Part shown: positions 1 through 9,036 of the stretch, piece after piece | Numbering within the stretch: the first letter of the stretch is position 1 | Layout of the letters: each line of letters starts with the position of its first letter | Assembly (NCBI GenBank): GCA_900546365.1 | Contig: URCF01000003.1 | Coordinates: 1-64,000 of the forward strand | Reading direction: 5' to 3' | Origin: an uncultured Porphyromonadaceae bacterium | Lineage (GTDB): Bacteria > Bacteroidota > Bacteroidia > Bacteroidales > Muribaculaceae | DNA length: 64,000 nt | Position numbers and translations under genes: made by a program | The notes under the pieces: generated by a model | Databases searched by the model: none | What the model was told of the DNA's origin: nothing | The model's input: the letters and a program-made list of their open reading frames with translations, nothing else

Positions 1-1
1 C

Positions 2-76
2 TTTGTTTCTCAGGCACTTGGAGTTCTTACAAGAATTTATGCTGCGGAATTAAGGCAAAATAGCAATCGCCAATAA
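2..76 (+). CDS. Possible 3' end of an upstream gene (partial)
   Basis: An open frame runs from the window edge to a TAA about 11 bases before the kinase gene and would encode a roughly 24-residue tail. A polysaccharide export (Wza-like) lipoprotein often precedes a Wzc kinase, so this could be its C-terminus, but the residues are not diagnostic. The other two frames also stop within this stretch. Treat it as a placeholder. Confidence 0.2.
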   Translation, partial: FVSQALGVLTRIYAAELRQNSNRQ

Positions 77-87
77 TATTTCTTTTT

Positions 88-2463
88 ATGGAAGAATCTG
101 TAGAAAATACACTAAAATCTTCAACTGAAAGCCAAGTGAAAATCACTGATGTGCTTTTCCTCACCCTCAAGCGTTGGCCCTGGATTCTGCTGTCTGTAGT
201 TCTGTGCGTCGGCGCCGCGTTGCTCTATATTCTCCGCACCCAGCCGATGTACACCCGCACCGCATCCATCGTGATTAAAAGCAGTTCGTCGGGCAGTTCT
301 ATTTCCGACCTTGATGCTTTTGCCGAGATGGGGCTCATGCACACTAATTCCAACCTCAGTGATGAAATCAACCGTATTACCTCGCCCGATGTTATGTCGG
401 AGGTGGTGAAGCGGATGGGAATGTATAAAACATACACGGAGTCCGGTCGTTTCCACGATGAATTGCTGTATGGTTCATCTCTTCCTGTGGAGATATATTT
501 CACCTCACTCACCGACGAGGAAAGTGGCTCGGCTGAGATTAAGGTTAATAGCGATGGCAAGATTGTGCTCAGCGATGTGGTGCTCAACGGCACCAGTGTT
601 AACCTTCCTCATGGAGGTGTTATCACTCCGGGCGACACCGTCCGCACTGCAGCAGGCAGTTTTGTGGTGGCTCTCACCGGGCGTGGCGACCTTGCTGACC
701 GCACCATTCATGTCTCTAAATTGCCTTTGTCCATAGCCTCTGCCGCTTTCAACGCCAAGCTCTCGGTGAGTATGAAGGATAAATCGGGCAACACACTCAT
801 CCTTTCAGCATTCGACCTCTCACCCGAGCGAGCCGAGGATCTGCTCAACGGTGTGATTGCAGTGTATAATGAAAAATGGCTTGACGACCGCAATCAGGTG
901 TCTGTGTCCACCGCCAATTTCATCAACGAGCGATTGGCTGTGATTGAAAGCGAGCTTGGCAATGTGGACCACGATATAGCTTCATATCAAAGCGAGCATC
1001 TCATCCCTGATGTACAGCAGGCTGCAAGTATGTATATGACGGAGAATCAGGCTGCTTCAGCTCAAATGCTTGAGCTGAACAATCAGCTGCAGATGACGCG
1101 CTATCTCCGCAACTATCTCGGGCGCGATGAAACCCGTGGCAAATTGCTTCCTGTCAATGCCGGCTCCGGGAGTGCCGCTGTTGAGAGTCAGATTGCGGCA
1201 TACAATGAACTCAAGCTCGAGCGTGACAAATTCGCCTCCAACAGTTCAGAGTCACATCCCATGGTGATTGACCAAGACAACCGTTTGGCCGGAATGAGAA
1301 GCTCTATCCTGTCAACGCTTGACAATCAGATAACGACTATCGAAACACAGATACGCAATCTTGGCGCCAGCAAGGCCGGTACCACTTCGCGATTGGCTGC
1401 GGCACCTACCCAGGCCAACTATCTGCTGTCGGTGGAGCGTCAGCAAAAGGTGAAGGAGTCACTCTATCTTTTCCTTTTGCAGAAGCGTGAGGAAAATGAG
1501 CTCTCAAAGGCTTTCACCGCATATAACACTGAGATTATCCAGCGTCCCTCCGGTTCCAAGAACCCCACCACACCTGTGCGCAACAAGATTCTCATGATGG
1601 CGTTTCTGGTGGGCCTGGTGCTTCCGTTCGGTGTCAACTTCCTGCTTGAATCTCTCAACACCCGCATCCGCGGACGCAAGGATATAGAAGGTCTCAACAT
1701 ACCGTTCCTTGGAGAGATACCGGCTGACAAGCCTAAGAAAGGGGAGGCTGCTGAAAGCCGCATAGTGGTGAAGCCCGGCAAACGCAATATGGTCAACGAA
1801 GCATTCCGTGTGCTCCGCACCAATCTTGGTTTCCTGTCGCAGAAAGAGACAGGAAACACCATCATGATCACATCTTTCAACCCCGGCTCCGGCAAAACAT
1901 TCATATCCATGAATATTGCTGCCAGTCTTGCCATCAAGGGCAAGAAAGTGCTGGTGATCGACGGTGACCTTCGTCGTGGTTCCACCTCGGCATACATCAA
2001 CTCTCCGCATCCCGGTTTGAGCGACTATCTTGTTGGTGATGTGCAGGATGTGAGCGGTATCACAGTGTGCGACACCCTTATCAAGGGATTGTGTGTGATT
2101 CCTATCGGCACAGTGCCGCCCAACCCCACTGAGCTGCTTGAGTCCGACCGGTTTGTGGCACTGGTGGATTTGGTCAGAAATCAATATGATTATGTGTTGA
2201 TTGACTGTCCGCCGGTAGAGATGATGGCTGATGCCCAGATTATTGAAAAGGTGGTTGACAGAACTGTATTTATAATCCGTGCCGGTCTGTTTGAGCGCTC
2301 GATGCTTCCGGAGCTCCAGCGGTTGTATGATGGAAAGAAGTACCGCAATATGTCGCTGGTGCTTAATGCAACAGAGGCTGATGGCACACATCGCGGTTAT
2401 AAATACGGCTATGGCTACGGGTATGGGTACGGCAACTATTCCCATTATACTTCAAAAAAATGA
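88..2463 (+). CDS. Wzc-type polysaccharide co-polymerase / BY-kinase
   Basis: Inner-membrane protein that controls chain length and export of capsular or exopolysaccharide through a bacterial tyrosine kinase domain. The sequence shows a Wzz-like N-terminus with a membrane segment near residues 30-50, a long periplasmic region with coiled-coil character around 270-430, and a second membrane segment near 500-523. The cytoplasmic ATPase follows: Walker A NPGSGKT near 598-604, Walker A' VLVIDGDLRRGS near 621-632 and Walker B VLIDCPP near 702. The tail from about 770 is rich in tyrosine (GYGYGYGYG), the usual autophosphorylation cluster. Its length of 791 residues matches Bacteroidetes fusions of co-polymerase and kinase. 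The dehydratase gene follows 31 bases later, so both probably belong to one exopolysaccharide operon that starts outside the window. Confidence 0.93.
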   Translation: MEESVENTLKSSTESQVKITDVLFLTLKRWPWILLSVVLCVGAALLYILRTQPMYTRTASIVIKSSSSGSSISDLDAFAEMGLMHTNSNLSDEINRITSPDVMSEVVKRMGMYKTYTESGRFHDELLYGSSLPVEIYFTSLTDEESGSAEIKVNSDGKIVLSDVVLNGTSVNLPHGGVITPGDTVRTAAGSFVVALTGRGDLADRTIHVSKLPLSIASAAFNAKLSVSMKDKSGNTLILSAFDLSPERAEDLLNGVIAVYNEKWLDDRNQVSVSTANFINERLAVIESELGNVDHDIASYQSEHLIPDVQQAASMYMTENQAASAQMLELNNQLQMTRYLRNYLGRDETRGKLLPVNAGSGSAAVESQIAAYNELKLERDKFASNSSESHPMVIDQDNRLAGMRSSILSTLDNQITTIETQIRNLGASKAGTTSRLAAAPTQANYLLSVERQQKVKESLYLFLLQKREENELSKAFTAYNTEIIQRPSGSKNPTTPVRNKILMMAFLVGLVLPFGVNFLLESLNTRIRGRKDIEGLNIPFLGEIPADKPKKGEAAESRIVVKPGKRNMVNEAFRVLRTNLGFLSQKETGNTIMITSFNPGSGKTFISMNIAASLAIKGKKVLVIDGDLRRGSTSAYINSPHPGLSDYLVGDVQDVSGITVCDTLIKGLCVIPIGTVPPNPTELLESDRFVALVDLVRNQYDYVLIDCPPVEMMADAQIIEKVVDRTVFIIRAGLFERSMLPELQRLYDGKKYRNMSLVLNATEADGTHRGYKYGYGYGYGYGNYSHYTSKK

Positions 2464-2494
2464 TGTTGATGCGTTGTAAAGTAAAGTGTTGAAG

Positions 2495-4411
2495 ATGAAT
2501 CCAATTAAAAAGATAGCTCAGTGGTATTTTTCCCGCAATTCGCTCCCGTATTGGAGCATCTTGCTGGTTGACTATATCATAGTCTTGCTCTCCGGTGGGA
2601 TTGCTTACGCATTGAAATATGGTGTGGTGCTGACCATCGGCCGTTTTTATCCCCTTTTGGGCACCCTGTGTGCATACTCTATATTCTATTTGATATGCTT
2701 CAGGCTGTTCCACACCTACGCAGGCGTGATGCGCTACTCCTCATTTGTGGATCTTCGCAAGCTCGGACTTTGTGTGCTGATATCCACTGCTTGTATCCTG
2801 GGAAGCCAATATCTGTTTCACCTATCCCATTGGCTTGTGCCGTTGAGCCTGAGCCGCGTGCTTCTATGGGCGCTCCTCGCGCTGGTGGGGATGTGGACAA
2901 TGCGTATATGGGTGAAATCACTTTATGAAATTTCGCTCAAGAGCCGGCGCAGCATCAATAGTTTTATATATGGCGTGAGACAAGGAGGTATCGCCTTGGC
3001 CAAAAATATCAACTCGCAGCCGTCATCGCCCTATATCCTCAAAGGATTTGTGTCAGATGGATCCGATATCTACAACCATTATCTGATGGGCGTGAAGGTG
3101 TATCCTAATGATGAGAATCTTGTGGAGGACATGAAAGCTAATAATGTGACTGCGCTGATTGTGTCGCCCTTGAAAATTGAGGCTCTGCGGCATAATGACG
3201 CTATGGTCAACCGTCTGCTTGAGAATAAAATCCGCATCATGATGATACCTGCGGCGCAGGAGTGGGACGGTAAAAGCGAACTAAGCTACAAGCAACTCCG
3301 GGAAGTGAAAGTGCAGGATCTGCTTCCACGCGACAAAATCGAGATTGACATGGAAGCTGTGGGCAATCTTCTTCGTGGCAAGCGTATCCTGATCACCGGA
3401 GCAGCCGGTAGTATTGGTTCGGAAATGGTGCGCCAGATAGCTGAATACAACCCCTCTTGTCTCATACTGATTGACCAGGCTGAGACTCCGCTTCATGACA
3501 TAAGGCTCATGATGGCTCGCCGGTGGCCAGAATGTGAGGCACATACCATTGTCTCTGATATCGCCAACAAGGTGCGTATGGAGGAGATTTTCCGTCAGTA
3601 TCAGCCTGAGTATGTGTTCCATGCCGCCGCTTATAAGCATGTGCCGATGATGGAGGACAACCCCTACGAAAGTATTGTCAATAATGTGTACGGTACCCGC
3701 GTGATTGCCGATCTGGCTGTAAAGTACAATGCTGACAAGTTTGTGATGGTGTCCACAGATAAAGCTGTCAATCCCACCAATGTGATGGGCTGCTCGAAGC
3801 GAATCTGCGAGATATATGTGCAGGCGCTTGACAAATCCATCAAGGAAGGCAAGGTTGAGGGACGTACTCGGTTTGTCACCACCCGGTTCGGTAATGTGCT
3901 CGGTTCCAATGGGTCTGTGATACCTTTGTTCGAGCGTCAGATTAAGGCCGGAGGCCCGGTTACAGTAACTCATCCCGACATCATACGATTCTTCATGCTT
4001 ATTCCGGAGGCTTGCAAACTGGTGCTCGAGGCCGGTACAATGGGACATGGAGGCGAGATATACGTGTTTGACATGGGCAAGCCGGTGCGTATTGCCGACC
4101 TTGCCCGCCGCATGATTCAGATGAGCGGTGCCAAAAACGTGGAGATTAAGTTCACCGGTCTGCGCGACGGTGAGAAACTATATGAGGAAGTGCTCAACGA
4201 TCAGGAAATCACTCTGCCTACAAGCCATAACAAAATCAAGATTGCCAAGGTGAGAGAGTATGATTTCATAGATGTGAAATCCCGTATCGAGCATCTTGTG
4301 GAGTTGGCCCACACTTCCGATGACATGACTGTGGTGGCTTCAATGAAGGCCCTTGTGCCTGAGTTCAAGAGCCAGCACTCCAAATATGAAGCTCTTGACA
4401 AGCCTTCTTAG
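2495..4411 (+). CDS. CapD/WbpM-like UDP-sugar 4,6-dehydratase (membrane)
   Basis: Polytopic nucleotide-sugar epimerase/dehydratase of the FlaA1/CapD/WbpM/PglF family, expected to act on UDP-GlcNAc to make a 4-keto-6-deoxy sugar for surface glycan. About four N-terminal membrane segments (residues 15-150) precede a CoA-binding-like Rossmann region and the catalytic SDR domain. The NAD-binding motif GAAGSIGSE lies near 301 and the family motif TDKAVNPTNVMGCSKR near 420; the family uses this in place of the usual YxxxK arrangement. ATG 2495 is chosen; an in-frame GTG at 2486 would add three residues. It follows the Wzc-type kinase. The precise substrate and product cannot be read from sequence. 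Confidence 0.9.
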   Translation: MNPIKKIAQWYFSRNSLPYWSILLVDYIIVLLSGGIAYALKYGVVLTIGRFYPLLGTLCAYSIFYLICFRLFHTYAGVMRYSSFVDLRKLGLCVLISTACILGSQYLFHLSHWLVPLSLSRVLLWALLALVGMWTMRIWVKSLYEISLKSRRSINSFIYGVRQGGIALAKNINSQPSSPYILKGFVSDGSDIYNHYLMGVKVYPNDENLVEDMKANNVTALIVSPLKIEALRHNDAMVNRLLENKIRIMMIPAAQEWDGKSELSYKQLREVKVQDLLPRDKIEIDMEAVGNLLRGKRILITGAAGSIGSEMVRQIAEYNPSCLILIDQAETPLHDIRLMMARRWPECEAHTIVSDIANKVRMEEIFRQYQPEYVFHAAAYKHVPMMEDNPYESIVNNVYGTRVIADLAVKYNADKFVMVSTDKAVNPTNVMGCSKRICEIYVQALDKSIKEGKVEGRTRFVTTRFGNVLGSNGSVIPLFERQIKAGGPVTVTHPDIIRFFMLIPEACKLVLEAGTMGHGGEIYVFDMGKPVRIADLARRMIQMSGAKNVEIKFTGLRDGEKLYEEVLNDQEITLPTSHNKIKIAKVREYDFIDVKSRIEHLVELAHTSDDMTVVASMKALVPEFKSQHSKYEALDKPS

Positions 4412-4551
4412 GCTTCCACCCTTGAACTCTCTCCTGCAACAATAAAACCGCCATATTCTCCTCTCCCTTTCTCTTCTCAATTGTTTGTTTCAAGTTTTTA
4501 TTAAGATATCCGAAATTTAATAACCCTTTTTTCATAGGTATCATTTCTTAT

Positions 4552-5097
4552 ATGAAACATTTAATTTTGAAGGGCATAATGATTTTGCTGGTCTGTTTGT
4601 GCGCTCAATCGGTTTACGCGCAGCGACTCGCAGTTAGAACCAACGCCCTTGATTGGCTCATTTTGACTCCTAATGCGTCAGTGGAGTTTCGCCTCAATCA
4701 AAAACTTACCCTGGATTTTGGCCTCGCCCTCAATCCGGTGACCAAACCTATCCACGGGGTCTGCTGGACCAACTTCCGTGTGCAGCCGCAACTGCGCTAT
4801 TGGTTCAACCGTCCCATGGCGCGGCATTTCCTTGCGTTCTCGCCTATGTTCATGGACTACAAGGCTCAGTGGAACGAACGTGTATATGCCGGCGACTTGC
4901 TGTCGGTAGGTTTGACTTATGGTTACGACCTTGTGCTCAACAAGCATTGGAACATGGAGTTCAGCGTGGGATGCGGTGTTGGTAAAACACGTTGCTACCG
5001 CTATCATGTCGATGAGGGAAAACCTGACAATCTCAACTACTCCACATGGATTCCAATTCCGCAGGTTGGTATCTCATTTGCATATATCTTCCGGTAA
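4552..5097 (+). CDS. DUF3575 family outer-membrane-associated protein
   Basis: Small exported protein of 181 residues. Residues 1-23 form a signal peptide ending in VYAQ. The rest has the DUF3575 pattern: an early TNALDWLILTPN segment, then alternating hydrophobic strands (FRLNQKLTLDFG, QPQLRYWF, GISFAYIFR) ending in an aromatic residue plus Arg, as expected for a small beta-barrel or envelope strand protein. In Bacteroidales, DUF3575 genes often sit with OmpA-like/DUF3868 genes in fimbria-like loci; here an OmpA-like protein follows 18 bases later, but no fimbrillin is visible. A 140-base gap with no clear terminator or promoter separates it from the dehydratase gene. Function unknown. Confidence 0.75.
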   Translation: MKHLILKGIMILLVCLCAQSVYAQRLAVRTNALDWLILTPNASVEFRLNQKLTLDFGLALNPVTKPIHGVCWTNFRVQPQLRYWFNRPMARHFLAFSPMFMDYKAQWNERVYAGDLLSVGLTYGYDLVLNKHWNMEFSVGCGVGKTRCYRYHVDEGKPDNLNYSTWIPIPQVGISFAYIFR

Positions 5098-5115
5098 TAC
5101 AGCAATATCTTTGTT

Positions 5116-7167
5116 ATGAATAATTTTAATACTATTTTCAAGTCTCTGCTTGCAGTGGCTCTGTCAGTTGCTTCCATGCAGATATCGGCTCGCAATATCA
5201 ATGTGCGAGGCAAGGTGTTGCAGCAAGTTACCGAAGAGCCGCTCTACGGAGTATCTATATTTGATGCCGCTACCGACAAGTTTGTCGGAGCCACCAACGA
5301 CGAAGGTAAATTCACTGTCAATGTTCCCGATGATTGTCAGTTGACATTCAAGGTGATGGGATGTGAGGAGAAAACTGTCAATGTCGATGGTAAGTTGACC
5401 CTTGATGTGGCACTGAGTCCCAAGGCGCGAACTCTTGACGAGGTGGTGGTAAAAGCAAAAGTTATAACTAACGCTCTTGTCACAGAACCAACTGATATTG
5501 AGGTGCGTGGTAACTACCTCACTGTCAACACCCATGTCAAGGTGCCGCACCAGCTCTTCAACTCCAGTATGAGAATGGTTATCCAGCCATCTATTTATAA
5601 TATTACCACCCGCAAGCGCAACTTCATGCGTCCGGTGGTGTTTGACGGATCCCGCTACAATAAGACACAGGAGCGCATGTATGACTGGAATAACAACTCC
5701 GATCCGCTTAATGATTATGTTATAGTGAAAACCACCGGGCGCCATGCCGATGATATAATCGGCATCAAGGATTCGGTGTATGTGAGAAATCCCAATCAGG
5801 ATTATCGCTGCGACATCTTCACCTCGCTTGAATCGTACAACAGCATCATCTACAGCGACACCATTATGATTGCCCGCGGTACCATCAACCCTATGCGCTT
5901 CCTCTCCTATTCTCTTAAAGGAAGCCCTGTGGTTGATGAGCAATTCTTCCCCACTCCCGAAATGCAGCTTCGTGACACCAAAGGCGATGTTCGGCTTACT
6001 TTCACCGTGGGTCGTTCGAATCTTGATATGAGTCTCGGCGACAACCTCGCGGAAATGGATCGTCTGCTGGCTCAGCTCCGCGAGATTGAAAGCAACCCGG
6101 ACATGGCTATCAAGAGCTTCACCATCTCCGGTACAGCTTCTCCTGAGGGTAACTATGAATCCAATCTGAAACTTGCGAAGGGCCGTATGTCATCAGCTAT
6201 GGATGTGATTCTTCAGGGGTTGGATGCCACCACACGCCGCAACATGGATGTGCGCACCGATGCTGATGTTGCTTCCTGGAGTGAAGTCGTGAAACTGTTG
6301 AATGCTGATGGCTACAGTGCCGAGGCAGAGCAGATTCAAGAAATTATCGACCGCTATCCCAACAGCATAAATAATCAAAGCCGCAAAATTGTGGCTTTGC
6401 CCTGTTATGCCAATCTTATCAAAACCAACTATCTTCCTAAGCTCCGCAATGTGACCTACGAGTTTGTAACCTCCCGCTACCGTTATCTCACTGATGATGA
6501 AATCAAGGAGCTGTATGCCACCAACAGCAAGGATATGTCGCGCTATGAATTCTGGCGCTTGTACTCCCAGGCTGACTCCGCCGACCGCGAGCCTATCATC
6601 CGTCGTGCGCTTGAGGTTCATCCCCGCTTCCTTGTTGGTGCCACTGACCTTGCTGATATACTCATCAAACGCGATGAGTATGATGTGGATCTCATCCAGC
6701 CTCTTCTCATAACCGCTCATGGAGATGTGCCCAACGAGTCTCGTCTCAACCAAGGTATCTCATTCTTGAGAAACGGTCAATATACCAGCGCAGACTCAAT
6801 CCTTTCGCTCACCCCCGACACCCCGCTCTACCATAAGGCAAAGATATATTCCGCTGCCCTTAACGGACGCTATATGGATGTGGCGCAGGAGATATCCGCT
6901 GATTCACCCATCAATGAGGTGGTGCTGTTGCTGTCAATCAAGTCCAACGATGAGGCTTGGCGTAAGGCTCAGGCTCTCGGAGACTCTGCCATTGAGGAGT
7001 ATATCAAGGCTATAGCTGCCAACCGCACCGATAACTATATGGCGGCCATCGGGCATCTTGACAAGGCTCTTGCCCTTGACCCCTCGCTCATTGATCTGGC
7101 ACGAGTGGACGGCGATGTTGTAGATCTCCTCACTGAAGAACAAAAAAATGTTTCCAATAAAGAATAA
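5116..7167 (+). CDS. OmpA-like protein with carboxypeptidase-regulatory and TPR-like regions
   Basis: Exported 683-residue envelope protein. After a signal peptide (1-25) comes a carboxypeptidase-regulatory-like beta-sandwich (about 28-115, NVRGKVLQQVTEEPLYGVSI) of the kind found at the N-terminus of TonB-dependent receptors. A middle region of unknown fold follows. Around residues 290-365 is an OmpA/peptidoglycan-binding-like segment (FTISGTASPEGNYESN then KGRMSSAM). The C-terminal 250 residues look helical and TPR-like. The Asp normally found in the OmpA ligand loop is absent (ASPEG instead of TDxxG), although the downstream Arg is kept. It sits between the DUF3575 gene and the triplicated barrel gene and is probably cotranscribed with both. 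The family resembles DUF3868/OmpA hybrids; role unknown. Confidence 0.7.
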   Translation: MNNFNTIFKSLLAVALSVASMQISARNINVRGKVLQQVTEEPLYGVSIFDAATDKFVGATNDEGKFTVNVPDDCQLTFKVMGCEEKTVNVDGKLTLDVALSPKARTLDEVVVKAKVITNALVTEPTDIEVRGNYLTVNTHVKVPHQLFNSSMRMVIQPSIYNITTRKRNFMRPVVFDGSRYNKTQERMYDWNNNSDPLNDYVIVKTTGRHADDIIGIKDSVYVRNPNQDYRCDIFTSLESYNSIIYSDTIMIARGTINPMRFLSYSLKGSPVVDEQFFPTPEMQLRDTKGDVRLTFTVGRSNLDMSLGDNLAEMDRLLAQLREIESNPDMAIKSFTISGTASPEGNYESNLKLAKGRMSSAMDVILQGLDATTRRNMDVRTDADVASWSEVVKLLNADGYSAEAEQIQEIIDRYPNSINNQSRKIVALPCYANLIKTNYLPKLRNVTYEFVTSRYRYLTDDEIKELYATNSKDMSRYEFWRLYSQADSADREPIIRRALEVHPRFLVGATDLADILIKRDEYDVDLIQPLLITAHGDVPNESRLNQGISFLRNGQYTSADSILSLTPDTPLYHKAKIYSAALNGRYMDVAQEISADSPINEVVLLLSIKSNDEAWRKAQALGDSAIEEYIKAIAANRTDNYMAAIGHLDKALALDPSLIDLARVDGDVVDLLTEEQKNVSNKE

Positions 7168-7177
7168 CCCCATAACT

Positions 7178-8965
7178 ATGTCATCTATAAGAATTATATC
7201 ATGTAGTTTGGCTGCACTTATGGCAGCTGTCTGCTCTATCCCTGTTTCCGCTCAGGTTGAGGAGGAAACAGTGGTAGTGGAAGAAGTGGTCAGCGGTGCT
7301 CCTGCCGAAACCACTGAAGGATTCAATGCTTTGAAATACACACTTCAGAAACCGAACCGCAACCAATTTTTCCGCAACAAAATGTTCGGTGATCACTATT
7401 TTGTGTCAATTGAAGGCGGTGGCGGGTTATTTATGGATCCCGATAACCTCTTTTCATCATCGACCCTTGATTATCGCTTTGGTGTGTCGTTTGGTGACTG
7501 GGTGACACCGGTTTATGGTTGGCGTTTGGGCCTCAATGCAGGGCGCCATCACCTTGACGGCCACCACTCGGCTTTCGGTGGGGCATCGCTTGACTGGCTT
7601 GTTAATTTCTCATCTCTGCTGCGCGGCTACAATGTTAACCGCAAATTTGAGGTGATTGCCACTCCCGGCATCGAGTACCAGCTCAGTCGCCATTGTCATC
7701 ACAGCAATAGTATTTTCGGCCTCCGATTCGGTCTTCAGGGACGCTGGAACTTTGCACGTAATCTCTATGCGTATGTCGAGCCGCGTATCGGACTCTACTA
7801 TGGCAACGGTATCTATAGAAATATTGAGAACCCCTCCGGATTCCACTATCGTATTGAGCCTTCTCTTATGGTGGGCCTCGGCTTCCGCCGCATGACTGCC
7901 GAGGAGCGCGAAAAATGGACCGAACCGTTTGAAACTCAAAATGCCGCTGACCATATGTTCTATGAGATTGGTGCAGGGTGGACCAATCTCAAGAAGCACA
8001 ACGGCAAGAGTGGGATGTTCACCGACAACAACCTCACCTTCTCTTTCTCCGGTGGTAAATGGTTCTCACCGTACTCTGCCATCCGGTTCAACGCTTCCTA
8101 CGGCAAGATATACCATCCCAGAGAGTTTTTCATGGGTGGTGTGGATTATATGTGGAATCTCACAAACGCTATCAACGGTTACAGAGTTTATTCGCCGTTT
8201 GAATTAGACCTGTTTGCCGGTGTGTGCGGTATGTATGTCAAGGAAGCTTATGCCAAATTATATCCTGGTGTTGAAGCCGGTTTGAAGGCGATGGTGAACA
8301 TCAATCCCAACTGGGGTATATTCATCGAGCCGCAAGGTAGAATTATGCTGCGCGGTTTCCGTCAGGATATCTACGACTCAAAAGTCCTTTCGTCAATCAA
8401 TATCGGCCTTAGATACAGCATAGGCGATTACAAGTACAACTATGCTGAGAACCTTGCCCGATTCAAAGAAGCAGACGACAAGCATCAGTTTGTTACCCTC
8501 TCCTTTGGCCCCGGCAAGTACAAGAAAAACTACGGCATCGGCTATACTTTGGAAGCAGGCTACGGCCGCTGGTTCTCCCCGATGTCGGCTTGGAAAGTGG
8601 GTGTTGATGCGCAGATTTTCCCGCATGACAACGAGAACCTGAAGAATATCTCTGTTGGCGGTGACTATATCCTCAGCGTCTCCTCAGCACTTGCAGGATA
8701 TGATCCCGACCGGTTCTTCGACTTCTCCGGATCGCTTGGCGCATATATAGGTGTTGCCAATAGCAAGCCCGTTTACGGCGGTGAAGAAACTACCCGTTTC
8801 ACTGCCTCGTTCAAGGCTTCGTTTATCGCCAGCTTCAAGGTGGCTCAAAACTGGAGCGTGAATGTGCAGACACAGTCCATTGCCGGCGCATTGCCTGTGT
8901 CCGAGGGAGCGATGGAGTTCCGTCCTGAAATGCGTTTGATGTTCGGAACAAAATACGAGTTCTGA
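7178..8965 (+). CDS. Outer-membrane protein with three tandem barrel-like units
   Basis: Exported protein of about 595 residues. ATG 7178 is chosen because a typical signal peptide begins there (MSSIRIISCSLAALM, cleaved after VSAQ); an upstream in-frame ATG at 7148 would overlap the OmpA-like gene by 20 bases and put charged residues ahead of the signal. After an acidic linker the protein holds three similar units of about 170-190 residues, each with a gly-rich first strand, a W-[FV]-[ST]-P motif, a GG-x-D-[YW] motif, a [LI]-x-GY motif and a G-x-[FY]-x-G strand (roughly residues 60-245, 255-430 and 440-595). It ends in Phe, as many outer-membrane barrels do. I do not recognise a named family; function unknown. 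Confidence 0.7.
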   Translation: MSSIRIISCSLAALMAAVCSIPVSAQVEEETVVVEEVVSGAPAETTEGFNALKYTLQKPNRNQFFRNKMFGDHYFVSIEGGGGLFMDPDNLFSSSTLDYRFGVSFGDWVTPVYGWRLGLNAGRHHLDGHHSAFGGASLDWLVNFSSLLRGYNVNRKFEVIATPGIEYQLSRHCHHSNSIFGLRFGLQGRWNFARNLYAYVEPRIGLYYGNGIYRNIENPSGFHYRIEPSLMVGLGFRRMTAEEREKWTEPFETQNAADHMFYEIGAGWTNLKKHNGKSGMFTDNNLTFSFSGGKWFSPYSAIRFNASYGKIYHPREFFMGGVDYMWNLTNAINGYRVYSPFELDLFAGVCGMYVKEAYAKLYPGVEAGLKAMVNINPNWGIFIEPQGRIMLRGFRQDIYDSKVLSSINIGLRYSIGDYKYNYAENLARFKEADDKHQFVTLSFGPGKYKKNYGIGYTLEAGYGRWFSPMSAWKVGVDAQIFPHDNENLKNISVGGDYILSVSSALAGYDPDRFFDFSGSLGAYIGVANSKPVYGGEETTRFTASFKASFIASFKVAQNWSVNVQTQSIAGALPVSEGAMEFRPEMRLMFGTKYEF

Positions 8966-8984
8966 TTCAATCATAGTTATATGG

Positions 8985-9017
8985 CAACGCGCTCTCCGGA
9001 TGTCGGGGAGCGCGTTG
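8985..9017. terminator. Bidirectional terminator between convergent genes
   Basis: A 14-base-pair stem (CAACGCGCTCTCCG with CGGGGAGCGCGTTG, one T.G pair) closes a 5-base loop. It lies in the 71-base gap between the barrel gene and the convergent ion-channel gene. T-rich flanks are short, so it may act on either strand with moderate strength. Confidence 0.7.
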
Positions 9018-9036
9018 TTGTATAGTCCGAATGCGT

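Noticed and set aside
1504..2445. A 313-codon open frame antisense to the Wzc-like kinase
   Set aside because: The plus strand encodes the Walker motifs over the same stretch; the antisense product has no recognisable fold.
2395..2454. Short repeat at the end of the kinase considered as a CRISPR-like or regulatory repeat
   Set aside because: The repeat is in frame and codes for the GY tail; there are no spacers.
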